18,772 nt of DNA from Chloroflexota bacterium (GCA_019240175.1 JAFAYS010000426.1:1-18772), one strand, 5' to 3'. Positions 1-7,508 are shown, counted from the stretch's first letter. The notes: a model not told the origin generated them from the letters alone. Numbers and translations are program-made.

Positions 1-23
1 CTGAATAAGGATACGTTGTTCTT

Positions 24-227
24 ATGCCAAAGCTCAAAACTCACAAGGGCGCACAGAAGCGCTTCAAGGTGAACGGCGCAGGCAAGCTCATGCATCCCAA
101 GGGCATGAAGAGCCACTTTCGCCGCCGCCGCTCGCAGCGCGTCAAGCAGCAGCTCGACCGGATGCTGGTGACGGATAAGACCGTTACGAAGCGCCTGAAG
201 AAGAAAGTGCTGCCCTACGGCGCCTAA
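24..227 (+). CDS. rpmI: Large ribosomal subunit protein bL35
   Basis: This 67-residue protein is ribosomal protein L35, a small basic component of the 50S subunit. The N-terminus MPKLKTHKGAQKRFKVNGAGK and the following KSHFRRRRSQRVKQQL block match the family closely, and the length is normal for it. The ATG at 24 is preceded by AAGGA at 7-11, a rather long 12-nt spacing. It lies first in the window and upstream of rplT on the same strand; in most bacteria infC precedes it, and that gene is presumably just outside the left edge. A 182-nt spacer separates it from rplT, long for this operon, and may hold regulatory RNA. Identification is secure. Confidence 0.97.
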   Translation: MPKLKTHKGAQKRFKVNGAGKLMHPKGMKSHFRRRRSQRVKQQLDRMLVTDKTVTKRLKKKVLPYGA

Positions 228-409
228 GCTCAACCGGCGTGTGCCGGGTTAGTACGATCTGACTGTAACGTGTTCGACGGCAACCTTAACGAGACATGTC
301 TGGTCTGGCCGTTGGAGCATGAATTTCGACAAATCTTAAGACAGGGCTGGCGTACTGGCTACGCAAAGCTCACTCCTACTCTTAAGAGTGTCCAAAAGGA
401 GCACAAGGT
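228..409 (+). promoter_or_regulatory. Structured rpmI-rplT spacer, candidate L20 autoregulatory RNA
   Basis: The spacer holds a small hairpin at 234-247 (CCGGC, loop gtgt, GCCGG) without a T-tract. A longer composite stem follows at 334-387. Its outer helix is formed by two copies of TCTTAAGA (334-341 and 380-387), its middle helix by GGGCT 344-348 with AGCTC 367-371 (one G-U pair), and its inner helix by GCGTA 350-354 with TACGC 360-364. It ends 8 nt before the rplT ribosome-binding site AAGGAG (396-401). L20 is known to autoregulate its operon through RNA structures in E. coli and B. subtilis. Assigning that role here is inference, because I do not recognise a described leader family. Confidence 0.4.
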
Positions 410-769
410 ATGGCTCGCGTAAAACGCGGCATGATGGTGCGCAAGCGCCATAACAAGCTACTTAGACAAGCGAAAGGCTATCGAGCGAATCGTAGCCGCA
501 ACTATAAGGTCGCGCACGAGCAGGTAATGCGCTCGCTGGCGTACGCTTATCGCCACCGCCGCACCAAGAAGCGCGACATGCGCCGCCTGTGGATCGTTCG
601 CATCAACGCTGCGACGCGCCAGCACGGCTTGAGCTATAGCCGATTCATCAGCGGCCTGAAGCTGGCCGGCATCCAGATGGATCGCAAGCAGCTCGCCGAC
701 CTGGCAGTGCGCGACGCTAGCGCGTTTGGCCAGATCGTCGCACAGGTCCAGCGAGCGATCTCGGCCTAG
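410..769 (+). CDS. rplT: Large ribosomal subunit protein bL20
   Basis: This 119-residue protein is ribosomal protein L20, which binds 23S rRNA and is essential for early 50S assembly. In several bacteria it also represses its own operon. The N-terminal basic helix (MARVKRG, then RKRHNKLLRQAKGYR), the central RRTKKRDMRRLWIVRINAA block and the C-terminal GLSYSRFISGLKLAGIQMDRK region are all characteristic, and the length is standard. AAGGAG at 396-401 lies 8 nt before the ATG. The sequence reads GYRANRS where most homologues have GYRGNRS or GYRGRRS, a minor variation. The next gene begins about 20 nt after its stop, so the two are probably co-transcribed. Confidence 0.97.
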   Translation: MARVKRGMMVRKRHNKLLRQAKGYRANRSRNYKVAHEQVMRSLAYAYRHRRTKKRDMRRLWIVRINAATRQHGLSYSRFISGLKLAGIQMDRKQLADLAVRDASAFGQIVAQVQRAISA

Positions 770-789
770 AACACGCAACGCATTTGAGC

Positions 790-1578
790 GTGATCACAAG
801 CACCAAAAATCCGCAGATCAAACATCTCCGCTCGTTGCTGACCAATCGTAAAGATCGGCGCTCCGAGCGGTTGTTTGTGATCGAGGGTGTGCGGCTGGTG
901 GAGGAAGCGTTCCAGGCGCAGGCAGAGATCGCGATCCTGGTGTACAATCGTGAGCAGCTGACGCTGACCGAGCGCGGCGCGGCGCTGATCGAGCAGTTTG
1001 TAGGTCTGGCCCAGGCCTACGAGGTTGCGCCCGAGGTGCTGCAGGCTGTGAGCGATACCGTAACGCCACAAGGCGTGGTCGCGGCGGTACGCTGGCCGGA
1101 GCTAGAATCGCCGATGTACGGCGTGGTGCTGGTGCTGGACGCGCTGCAAGATCCCGGCAACGTTGGGACGCTGCTCCGCTCGGCGGTGGCGACCGGCATC
1201 GGCCAGGTGATCTGCACAGTTGGCACGGCAGACGTTTACAGCCCTAAAGTTGCGCGGGCCGCGATGGGCGCGCATTTCCGGCTTGCGATCGCGCAAGATG
1301 TAAGCTGGGACGACGCGCCGCTGATGCTCAGCACTACCGACAACGTGTACGCCGCCGTCGCCGAAGCATCAATGCCCTACTACGCCGCAGACTGGCGACA
1401 GCCCTCGGCGCTGATTGTGGGCAACGAGGCCAACGGTGTCAGCGCAGCCGGGCTTGAGATCGCGACCAAGCAGATCGCCATCCCGATGGCTCCCGGCGTC
1501 GAATCGCTCAACGCAGCAGTTGCCGGCAGCGTGATTCTTTTCGAAATGCAGCGCCAGCGCAAGCTGGGCCGCTCTTAA
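790..1578 (+). CDS. TrmH/SpoU-family RNA 2'-O-ribose methyltransferase
   Basis: This protein of about 262 residues is a SPOUT-fold methyltransferase that would transfer a methyl group from S-adenosylmethionine to a ribose 2'-OH in rRNA or tRNA. An N-terminal substrate-binding domain (about 1-95, with the SERLFVIEGVRLVEEA signature) is followed by the catalytic domain. All three SpoU motifs are visible: DPGNVGTLLR near 121-130, IVGNEANGVS near 209-218 and IPMAPGVESLNAAVAGS near 231-247. I chose the GTG at 790, which gives the family-like start MITSTKNPQIK; a TTG at 784 in the same frame is possible, and neither has a clear Shine-Dalgarno sequence. RlmB- or TsnR-like 23S rRNA modification is likely, but the exact target nucleotide cannot be read from sequence. 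Confidence 0.92.
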   Translation: MITSTKNPQIKHLRSLLTNRKDRRSERLFVIEGVRLVEEAFQAQAEIAILVYNREQLTLTERGAALIEQFVGLAQAYEVAPEVLQAVSDTVTPQGVVAAVRWPELESPMYGVVLVLDALQDPGNVGTLLRSAVATGIGQVICTVGTADVYSPKVARAAMGAHFRLAIAQDVSWDDAPLMLSTTDNVYAAVAEASMPYYAADWRQPSALIVGNEANGVSAAGLEIATKQIAIPMAPGVESLNAAVAGSVILFEMQRQRKLGRS

Positions 1579-1624
1579 TAACGAACAAACGCCGATCAAG
1601 CTGCATTTATAGCAGCACACAGCG

Positions 1625-1630
1625 TATAAC
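1625..1630 (+). promoter_or_regulatory. Possible -10 box for the pheS leader transcript
   Basis: TATAAC stands about 7 nt before the first T-box Stem I sequence, where a -10 element for the leader transcript would be expected. No convincing -35 element lies 16-18 nt upstream, so this is a weak call. A small hairpin at 1600-1616 (GCTGC, loop atttata, GCAGC) just before it might end some readthrough from the methyltransferase gene, but it has no T-tract. Confidence 0.3.
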
Positions 1631-1751
1631 AGGCGACGACGAAGCGAGGATAGACGGTAGGCCGTCAGAGAGCGCCAGGCCAGAGGCTGCGAGCCAGCGC
1701 CGGGACCGCCGCTATCCGTTCCCTTCCGAGCCGACGGGTGAACGGGTGAGA

Positions 1752-1818
1752 AGAACCTAGAACCCAGAACCTAGAACCTAGTCTTTCGTTTGGTTCTTGG
1801 TTCTAAGTTCTTGGTTCT
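1752..1818 (+). repeat. AGAAC-heptad inverted repeat inside the T-box leader
   Basis: Two 27-nt arms (1752-1778 and 1792-1818) pair at 23 of 27 positions around a 13-nt loop, giving a long hairpin. GGGTG 1744-1748 and CGCCC 1819-1823 could extend it past a 3-nt bulge. Each arm is built of 7-nt units of the form AGAACNN. The left arm plus two bases (1752-1780) is an exact inverted match, 29 nt long, to 16086-16114. It lies between Stem I and the antiterminator, where Stem II would normally be. Confidence 0.85.
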
Positions 1819-1932
1819 CGCCCCTAAGTAGTCCGCTCCGGCAGCCCACCGTTACCAGGGCTACGAGTGAACGCGCGGCGATTCCGCTTGGCGGAGTTGT
1901 GCGACGTGTTCAGAAACAGGGTGGTACCACGG

Positions 1933-1972
1933 GCCGCACCTCGTCCCTGACGAGCGTGCGGCTTTTTGTTTG
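1933..1972 (+). terminator. T-box-controlled intrinsic terminator
   Basis: GCCGCAC (1933-1939) pairs exactly with GTGCGGC (1956-1962), and CTCGT (1940-1944) pairs with ACGAG (1950-1954) around the loop ccctg, with one bulged C at 1955. TTTTTGTTT follows at 1963-1971. The hairpin abuts the T-box core at 1918-1932, as expected if terminator and antiterminator are alternatives. Confidence 0.93.
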
Positions 1973-1978
1973 TTGCGC

Positions 1979-2017
1979 TTTCGGATCGTGAAGTGCTGCG
2001 CGCAGCCTGATCCGAAA
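1979..2017 (+). repeat. Hairpin between the T-box terminator and the pheS ribosome-binding site
   Basis: TTTCGGATC (1979-1987) and GATCCGAAA (2009-2017) form a perfect 9-bp stem. Inside it is a second short stem from GCTG/CAGC around CGCG (1995-2006). No T-tract follows, so it is not an obvious terminator. It ends 8 nt before AAGGAGG (2026-2032), so it would remain in every read-through pheS mRNA. Confidence 0.65.
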
Positions 2018-2037
2018 GGTGAGGCAAGGAGGTAACT

Positions 2038-3075
2038 GTGATCGAGCAACTCGAACAGGTGGAAAAACAGGCGCTAGCCGAGCTGGAAGCGATCACGACG
2101 GTCGAGTCGCTGCGTACCTGGCGCAGCACCTACCTGGCGAAGGTCGGGCCGATCGCCGAGATCAGCCGTGGCATGGGCAAGCTCAGCGCCGAGGAGCGAC
2201 CACGGGTTGGGCAGCGCATCAACGCCGTCAAGCAGTCGCTGCAGGGTGCCTACGATGCCCTAGAGCAGAAGCTGATCGCCGAGCAGCGCGCTCGTGAGCT
2301 GGAGCACGATCGTGTCGACGTGACGCTGCCGGGCCGTCCCGCTCCGGCTGGCAGGCTGCACCCGACGACGCAGACGCTGCGCGAGATCGAGCGGATCTTC
2401 TCAAATCTGGGCTTCACCGTGTGGGAAAGCCCCGAGGTCGAGACCGACGAGTATAACTTCGGGCTGCTGAACTTCCCGCCGGATCACCCGGCGCGCGATA
2501 TGCAAGACACCTTCTTCGTGAAGATGCCGCCGGGCAGCCCCAAAGTTGTGATGCGCACGCACACGTCGCCGGGGCAGATCCACGCGATGCGCAAGTTCGC
2601 TCCCGAGCCGGTACGCGTGATCCTGCCGGGCAAGTGCTACCGTATGGAGCAGGTTACGGCGCGCTCCGAGATGATGTTCTATCAGGTCGAGGGCCTGGCC
2701 GTCGGCGAGAACATCACCATGGGCGATCTCAAGGGCACGCTGCAAGAGTTCGCGACGCAGATGTACGGCCCCGAGGCGACGATTCGCTTCCGCCCGTCGT
2801 ACTTCCCGTTCACCGAGCCGAGCGTCGAGGTAGACGCGCGCTGCTTCTTGTGCTCGGGCAAGGGCTGCCGCATGTGCAAGTACAGCGGCTGGCTTGAGAT
2901 CCTGGGCGCGGGCATGGTGCATCCCAATGTGCTGCGCAACGGCGGCTACGATCCGGAGCGCTTCAGCGGCTTCGCGTTCGGCATGGGGCCGGAGCGCATC
3001 GCGATTTTGAAGTACGGCATCGACGATATCCGCTGGTTCTGGAGCGGCGACCTGCGCTTCTTGGAGCAGTTCTAA
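2038..3075 (+). CDS. pheS: Phenylalanine--tRNA ligase alpha subunit
   Basis: This 345-residue protein is the catalytic alpha subunit of the alpha2-beta2 phenylalanyl-tRNA synthetase. An N-terminal coiled coil for tRNA contact (about 1-90) precedes the class II catalytic core. Motif 1 starts around RLHPTTQTLREIERIF (106-121), motif 2 is RFRPSYFPFTEPSVEV (250-265), and motif 3 is GFAFGMGPERIAILKYGI (311-328). Four cysteines (269, 272, 277, 280) make a CxxC-x4-CxxC cluster suggestive of metal binding, as seen in some bacterial PheS. The GTG start is set by a strong AAGGAGG at 2026-2032. Expression is placed under the upstream T-box. Unusually, the next gene is not pheT but a membrane glycosyltransferase starting 1 nt after the stop. 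Confidence 0.97.
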   Translation: MIEQLEQVEKQALAELEAITTVESLRTWRSTYLAKVGPIAEISRGMGKLSAEERPRVGQRINAVKQSLQGAYDALEQKLIAEQRARELEHDRVDVTLPGRPAPAGRLHPTTQTLREIERIFSNLGFTVWESPEVETDEYNFGLLNFPPDHPARDMQDTFFVKMPPGSPKVVMRTHTSPGQIHAMRKFAPEPVRVILPGKCYRMEQVTARSEMMFYQVEGLAVGENITMGDLKGTLQEFATQMYGPEATIRFRPSYFPFTEPSVEVDARCFLCSGKGCRMCKYSGWLEILGAGMVHPNVLRNGGYDPERFSGFAFGMGPERIAILKYGIDDIRWFWSGDLRFLEQF

Positions 3076-3076
3076 G

Positions 3077-4927
3077 TTGGCCTCGCTAGCCCACAAGCCG
3101 ATCGCGGGCTCGCAGCGGCACCTGTTGAGCGGCGTCACTGCGGATCGCTGGCTGGCGGCGCTGATCGTGGCGCTGCACGTGACGCTGGCGCTGGTGTGGA
3201 GCGTCGTGGTGCCGCTGGGCGAGGGACCGGACGAGCCGGCTCACATGCGCTATGCGATCTTTCTGGCCGAGGCGGGAAGCTTGCCGGTGCAGCGGGCCGC
3301 GCCCGAGGTCAGCGACGTGCCGGGCGAAGGCCATCAGCCGCCGCTGGCCTACTGGCTGCTTCAGCCGGTCACGCGCTGGCTGCCGCCCGAGGAGCGATTG
3401 CTGGAAGTCGGGGCCAATCCCGAGTTTCGGCTGAGCGGCGGCGACGAGCCCAACGCTTTTTTTCGCTCCACGCGTGACATCTGGCCGTATGCGGGTGTGG
3501 CGCTGGCGTGGCATCTGGCGCGCGGCGTTTCGGCGCTGCTGGGCGGGATCACCGTGCTGCTGACGTGGTTGACGGCGCGGCGCTGTTTTCCCGGGCTGCG
3601 CTGGCTGGCACCAGGCGCGGCGGCGATCGTGGCGCTCAACCCGCAGGTGCTTTTCTCGCACGCGCTGGTCTCGAACGATCCGCTGCTGATCGCGCTGGTC
3701 AGCGGCCTGGTTTATGCCAGCGTCGCGATCGTGACACAGCGGCAGGAGGCGGAGATCCGGCGGCAGATCCGGTGGCCGGCGGTGGCGGGCGTGCTGCTGG
3801 GGCTGGCGCTGATCACCAAGCAGAGCGCGCTGGCCTTTGTGCCGCTGCCGCTGCTGGCGGTGCTGCTGCGACGTGACGGCCTTGGACGCTGGCTACGTGA
3901 GAGCGCGCTGGTGCTCGGGCTGGCGGTGGTGATCAGTTTTTGGTGGTACCTGCGCAACCTGCGCGTGTACGGCGACTGGCTGGGGCTGGAGTCGTTTCAG
4001 CAAACCTTCGCGCCCGGCGGCATCGGCGAGTTTACGCTGCGTGATTGGAACGGCGGCTTCTGGGGCCTGCTGCGATCGAGCTGGGGCACTTTTGGCTGGC
4101 TGACGCTGCCGATGAACGACGGCGCGTATTGGGCTTTTGCGGCCTTCCTCGCGCTGGGAGCGATCGGGTTGCTGGCGGCGCTCGGCGCTGGCTGGTGGCG
4201 CGCGCGACTCGATGTCGCGGTGGTGCTGGCGGGCGCGGTTGGGCTAGCCTTCGCCTGGACGATCATGTTTGCGCTGGTGGCGGGCGCGGTCGCCTGGCAG
4301 GGGCGCTTCTTGTTTCCGGTGCTGCCCGCGCTGGCGGTGCTGCTGGCCTGTGGTCTGGGTGCGATCTTGCCCCGCCGCAGCGCGCTGTGGACGCTCATCG
4401 GTCTACTGCTGGCGCTGGCGATCCTGTTGCCGCGTGGCCTGATCGGGCCGAGCTACCAGTCGTATGTGCTGCCGACGCAGCCCGCGACAACCGGCAACAT
4501 CTATGGCCGGTTCGACATCGGCTGGAAGCGCGGGATCGAGCTGCGCAACGTCGAAATGCCGCGCGAGGCGCTCACGGGCGATACGATCGACGTGACGCTG
4601 TTCTGGCACGCGCTAGAGCAGATGGAAAAGCCGCGCACGATCTTTTTGCATGTGCTCGATGATGGCGGCGAGATCGTGGCTGAGGCCAACGCGCAGCCGC
4701 TGGACGGCAAGTTCCCGATCAACGGCTGGGTGCGCGGCGACTGGATTCGCGATCCGAAGCAGATCGAGCTGGCAGGCGTCGCGCCGGGAACGTATCGCCT
4801 GGAGATCGGGGTGTGGGACGAGGCGACGACGCAGCGGCTGGGCGTGTACGATCGCGACAACAAGCTGTTTGGCGATCGCATCGACGCTGGCACAATCGTC
4901 GTCAAGCAGCGTCCGGCCTCGCAATGA
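3077..4927 (+). CDS. GT39-like membrane glycosyltransferase with C-terminal beta-sandwich domain
   Basis: This 616-residue protein resembles the dolichyl-phosphate-mannose-type (GT-C) glycosyltransferases, which move sugar from a polyprenyl-phosphate donor outside the membrane. After a first membrane helix (about 25-45) comes an outer loop with acidic GPDEPAHMRYA (50-60) and GEGHQPPLAYWLL (83-95), both typical of the family. Roughly ten hydrophobic helices follow to about residue 455. The last 145 residues (about 470-616) are soluble and look like the beta-sandwich found in many Chloroflexota proteins (TLFWHAL, PLDGKFPINGW, APGTYRLEIGVWD). The TTG start lies 1 nt after the pheS stop, with GGAG at 3064-3067 inside pheS, suggesting translational coupling. 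Substrate and acceptor are unknown. Its place between pheS and pheT is unusual. Confidence 0.8.
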   Translation: MASLAHKPIAGSQRHLLSGVTADRWLAALIVALHVTLALVWSVVVPLGEGPDEPAHMRYAIFLAEAGSLPVQRAAPEVSDVPGEGHQPPLAYWLLQPVTRWLPPEERLLEVGANPEFRLSGGDEPNAFFRSTRDIWPYAGVALAWHLARGVSALLGGITVLLTWLTARRCFPGLRWLAPGAAAIVALNPQVLFSHALVSNDPLLIALVSGLVYASVAIVTQRQEAEIRRQIRWPAVAGVLLGLALITKQSALAFVPLPLLAVLLRRDGLGRWLRESALVLGLAVVISFWWYLRNLRVYGDWLGLESFQQTFAPGGIGEFTLRDWNGGFWGLLRSSWGTFGWLTLPMNDGAYWAFAAFLALGAIGLLAALGAGWWRARLDVAVVLAGAVGLAFAWTIMFALVAGAVAWQGRFLFPVLPALAVLLACGLGAILPRRSALWTLIGLLLALAILLPRGLIGPSYQSYVLPTQPATTGNIYGRFDIGWKRGIELRNVEMPREALTGDTIDVTLFWHALEQMEKPRTIFLHVLDDGGEIVAEANAQPLDGKFPINGWVRGDWIRDPKQIELAGVAPGTYRLEIGVWDEATTQRLGVYDRDNKLFGDRIDAGTIVVKQRPASQ

Positions 4928-4984
4928 CATAAGATTTTTCCACCAGTCGCAGGCGCTGTGGCTGCGGACTTTGGAGGAGGTTAT

Positions 4985-7489
4985 ATGCGTGTTCCTTTAT
5001 CATGGCTCAAAGAATACGTCGATATCACGCTGTCGCCGGAAGAGCTGGCGACGCAGTTGACATTGGCGGGTCTGGAAGTCGGCTCGATCGACTATATTGG
5101 TGTGGAGGCTGCGCCTGGCTCGGCCTGGGCTCCCGATCTCAGCGGCTCAGAGCCGCCCGAGCATATCCCGTGGGACGCTCAGAAAGTCGTCGTGGGCGAG
5201 CTGCTTGAGGTGAATCAGCATCCCAACGCCGATCGGCTGACGGTGCCGGTGGTGGGCTACGGTGAAGGCCGCTCGATCGCGGTGGTGACCGGTGCGCCCA
5301 ACATCAAAGTCGGCATGCAGGGCGAGAAAGTCGCGCTGGCGCTCACCGGCGCGAAGCTGATCGACGGCCACAGCGAGACGCGCAAATGGGTCACGCTCAA
5401 GCCGACCAAGCTGCGCGGTGTGGCCTCCGAAGGCATGGTCTGCTCAGAGCTTGAGCTGGGCTTGTCGGAGGAGCACGAGGGCATTCTGTTCCTGCCCGAC
5501 GATGCGCCGGTCGGCACGCCGCTGCGGGAGTACATCGGCGATGTGGTGCTCGACATCGATCTAACGCCGAATCTGTCGCGCGCCCTGTCGATCGTCGGCG
5601 TGGCGCGTGAGGTCGCGGCGATCACTGGACAGCCGCTCAAGCTGCCCGAGCCGCAGGTGGTGGCCGAAGGTCCCAGCATCGAAGGCCGCGCCAAGGTGAC
5701 CGTCGAAGATCCGCAAGATTGCCCGCGCTTCACGGTCGGCCTGGTCGAAGGCGTGACGATCAAGCCGTCGCCGTGGTGGATGCAGCAGCGCCTGCGGCTG
5801 GTCGGCATGCGCCCGATCTCGAACATTGTCGATGTGTCGAACTATGTGATGCTTGAGTGGGGCCAGCCCTCGCACGCCTTCGACGCCGACACAATCCAGG
5901 ATCGGCATCTGATCGCGCGGCGAGCCAAGGCAGGCGAGAAATTGCGCACGCTCGACAATCAGCAGCGCCAGCTTTCGCCGGAGCAGATTGTGGTCGCCGA
6001 TCCGCGCGGCGTGCAGTCGCTGGCGGGCGTGATGGGCGGTGCAGAAACCGAAGTGACCGACGCGACGCGCAACGTGCTGCTCGAAGCGGCGATCTGGAAT
6101 CCGCCGGTGATTCGCCGGACGGTCCAAGCGTTGAAGCTGCCCAGCGAGGCCTCTAAGCGCTTCGAGCGCGGCGTCGATCCCCAAGCGCCGCCGGTGGCAC
6201 TGCGACGAGCGCTGGAGCTGCTGCGTCAAGTGTCGGGCGGCACGGTAGCGCAAGGTCTGGTAGATGTGTACAGCCAGCCGTGGCAGGCGCAGCAGATCGA
6301 GCTGACCTGCGCTGAGGTTCGGCGGCTGCTCGGCATCGAGCTAAGCGCGGCACAGATCGCGGATCTGCTGTCGGGCCTAGGCTTCGAGTGCGAGGTCGGC
6401 GTGGACAGCGTGCTGGTCGTCGTGCCGTCGTATCGGCTGGACGTGACGATGGCGGCGGATCTGGTCGAGGAAGTGGCGCGCATGTACGGCTACGAGAAGC
6501 TGCCCAACACGCTGCTGGCCGACGAGCTGCCGCCGCAGTACGTCGACGAGGTCCAGATTAGCGAGCGCCGCGTCAAGGATACGCTGGTCGCGTGCGGCGC
6601 GCAGGAGGTGATCACCTACTCGCTGACCAGCCTGGAAGTTGTCGAGACGCTCAACGGCACCGCGCCTGATGCGTCAGAGTACCTGATGCTGGAAAATCCG
6701 ATCGCACCTGAGCGCTCGGTGTTGCGCCGCGATATTCTGCCGGAGCTGGCGCAGGTGCTGGCCGACAATCTGCGCGAGCAGTCGCGGGTGGTGCTGTTCG
6801 AGGTCGGGCGAGTCTTCCATCCGCAGCCCAGCCGCACGCTGCCGGACGAGCCGCGCCGGCTGGCGCTGGCGCTGGCGGGACAGCGCAACGTTGTTTCGTG
6901 GCACGAGGCCGATCCGCCGCTGCTGGATTACTTCGATCTCAAGGGCATCCTGGAAACGCTGCTGGAGCGCCTGGGCGTCGATGCGCAGGTAACGTTCACG
7001 CCCGCCGACGATGCGCGCTTCCATCCGGGCCGCTCGGCGTACCTGATCCAGACGGCGGAAGGCACCAGCCTCGGCGTGCTGGGCGAGCTACATCCCGACA
7101 CGCGGGATCGACTGGGTCTGACCGTGAGCCGTGCGGTCGTCGCCGAGCTAGATCTTGACGCGCTGCTGCTGCTACAAATGCCGCCGCGCTACCGCGTGAT
7201 CCACCGGCCACCGGCAGTCTACCAGGACATCGCGGTGATTGCGCCGACGAGCGTCACGGCGGAGCAGGCGCATCGGGTGATCCAGGCCGCTGCCGGCCCG
7301 CTGCTAGAGCATGTCAGCCTCTTCGACGTGTACACCGGCGCGCCGATCCCTGAGGATCAGCGCAGCCTAGCCTTCCGCATGAGCTTCCGCGCGGCGGATC
7401 GAACGCTATCGGACGCCGAGATCAACAAGATCCGTGAGAAGATCATCCGGCGCTTGCAGAGCGAGCTTGGCGCGACGACGCGCAGCTAA
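4985..7489 (+). CDS. pheT: Phenylalanine--tRNA ligase beta subunit
   Basis: This 834-residue protein is the beta subunit of phenylalanyl-tRNA synthetase, which carries tRNA-binding and editing functions. The N-terminus MRVPLSWLKEYVDI is characteristic. An EMAP-II-like tRNA-binding domain follows (about 67-180: VGELLEVNQHPNADRL, TGAPNIKVGMQGEKV, KLRGVASEGMVCSELELG), then the B3/4 editing region (about 240-420), a B5 domain (about 425-500), a degenerate synthetase core, and a C-terminal anticodon-binding FDX-ACB domain (about 738-830: HRPPAVYQDIAVIAP, FRMSFRAADRTLSDAEIN). The ATG at 4985 is preferred because GGAGGAGG lies at 4973-4980; an in-frame extension to 4958 adds only MAADFGGGY. Residues 40-66 form an insertion rich in Pro and Glu that I do not recall in E. 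coli PheT. Confidence 0.97.
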   Translation: MRVPLSWLKEYVDITLSPEELATQLTLAGLEVGSIDYIGVEAAPGSAWAPDLSGSEPPEHIPWDAQKVVVGELLEVNQHPNADRLTVPVVGYGEGRSIAVVTGAPNIKVGMQGEKVALALTGAKLIDGHSETRKWVTLKPTKLRGVASEGMVCSELELGLSEEHEGILFLPDDAPVGTPLREYIGDVVLDIDLTPNLSRALSIVGVAREVAAITGQPLKLPEPQVVAEGPSIEGRAKVTVEDPQDCPRFTVGLVEGVTIKPSPWWMQQRLRLVGMRPISNIVDVSNYVMLEWGQPSHAFDADTIQDRHLIARRAKAGEKLRTLDNQQRQLSPEQIVVADPRGVQSLAGVMGGAETEVTDATRNVLLEAAIWNPPVIRRTVQALKLPSEASKRFERGVDPQAPPVALRRALELLRQVSGGTVAQGLVDVYSQPWQAQQIELTCAEVRRLLGIELSAAQIADLLSGLGFECEVGVDSVLVVVPSYRLDVTMAADLVEEVARMYGYEKLPNTLLADELPPQYVDEVQISERRVKDTLVACGAQEVITYSLTSLEVVETLNGTAPDASEYLMLENPIAPERSVLRRDILPELAQVLADNLREQSRVVLFEVGRVFHPQPSRTLPDEPRRLALALAGQRNVVSWHEADPPLLDYFDLKGILETLLERLGVDAQVTFTPADDARFHPGRSAYLIQTAEGTSLGVLGELHPDTRDRLGLTVSRAVVAELDLDALLLLQMPPRYRVIHRPPAVYQDIAVIAPTSVTAEQAHRVIQAAAGPLLEHVSLFDVYTGAPIPEDQRSLAFRMSFRAADRTLSDAEINKIREKIIRRLQSELGATTRS

Positions 7490-7508
7490 AACCGTTGGAC
7501 ACAGAAAA

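Larger units (their letters stand above)
1631..1972 (+). promoter_or_regulatory. T-box riboswitch leader, probably tRNA-Phe specific
   Basis: The conserved T-box core AGGGTGGTACCACGG is at 1918-1932. Its variable position gives UGGU, complementary to an ACCA 3' end and so matching a tRNA with A73 such as tRNA-Phe. Stem I lies at about 1631-1740: GGATAG 1648-1653 pairs with CTATCC 1712-1717, CGGT 1655-1658 with ACCG 1705-1708, and the distal part shows CAGAGAGC (1666-1673) and GGCTGCGAGCC (1685-1695). Phe codons TTC at 1719-1721 and 1724-1726 lie where the specifier belongs; I favour the first. A hairpin around 1882-1895 (TCCGC/GCGGA) could be Stem III. Known T-box logic is that uncharged tRNA stabilises an antiterminator and allows transcription of the downstream synthetase gene, here pheS. 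Confidence 0.93.

Noticed and set aside
319..339. Leader peptide MNFDKS in the rpmI-rplT spacer
   Set aside because: Only six codons, no ribosome-binding site at proper spacing and no regulatory codon bias.
2401..3138. Minus-strand open frame of 245 codons across pheS
   Set aside because: It is antisense to conserved pheS and its composition is what a GC-rich reverse frame gives. No family motif.
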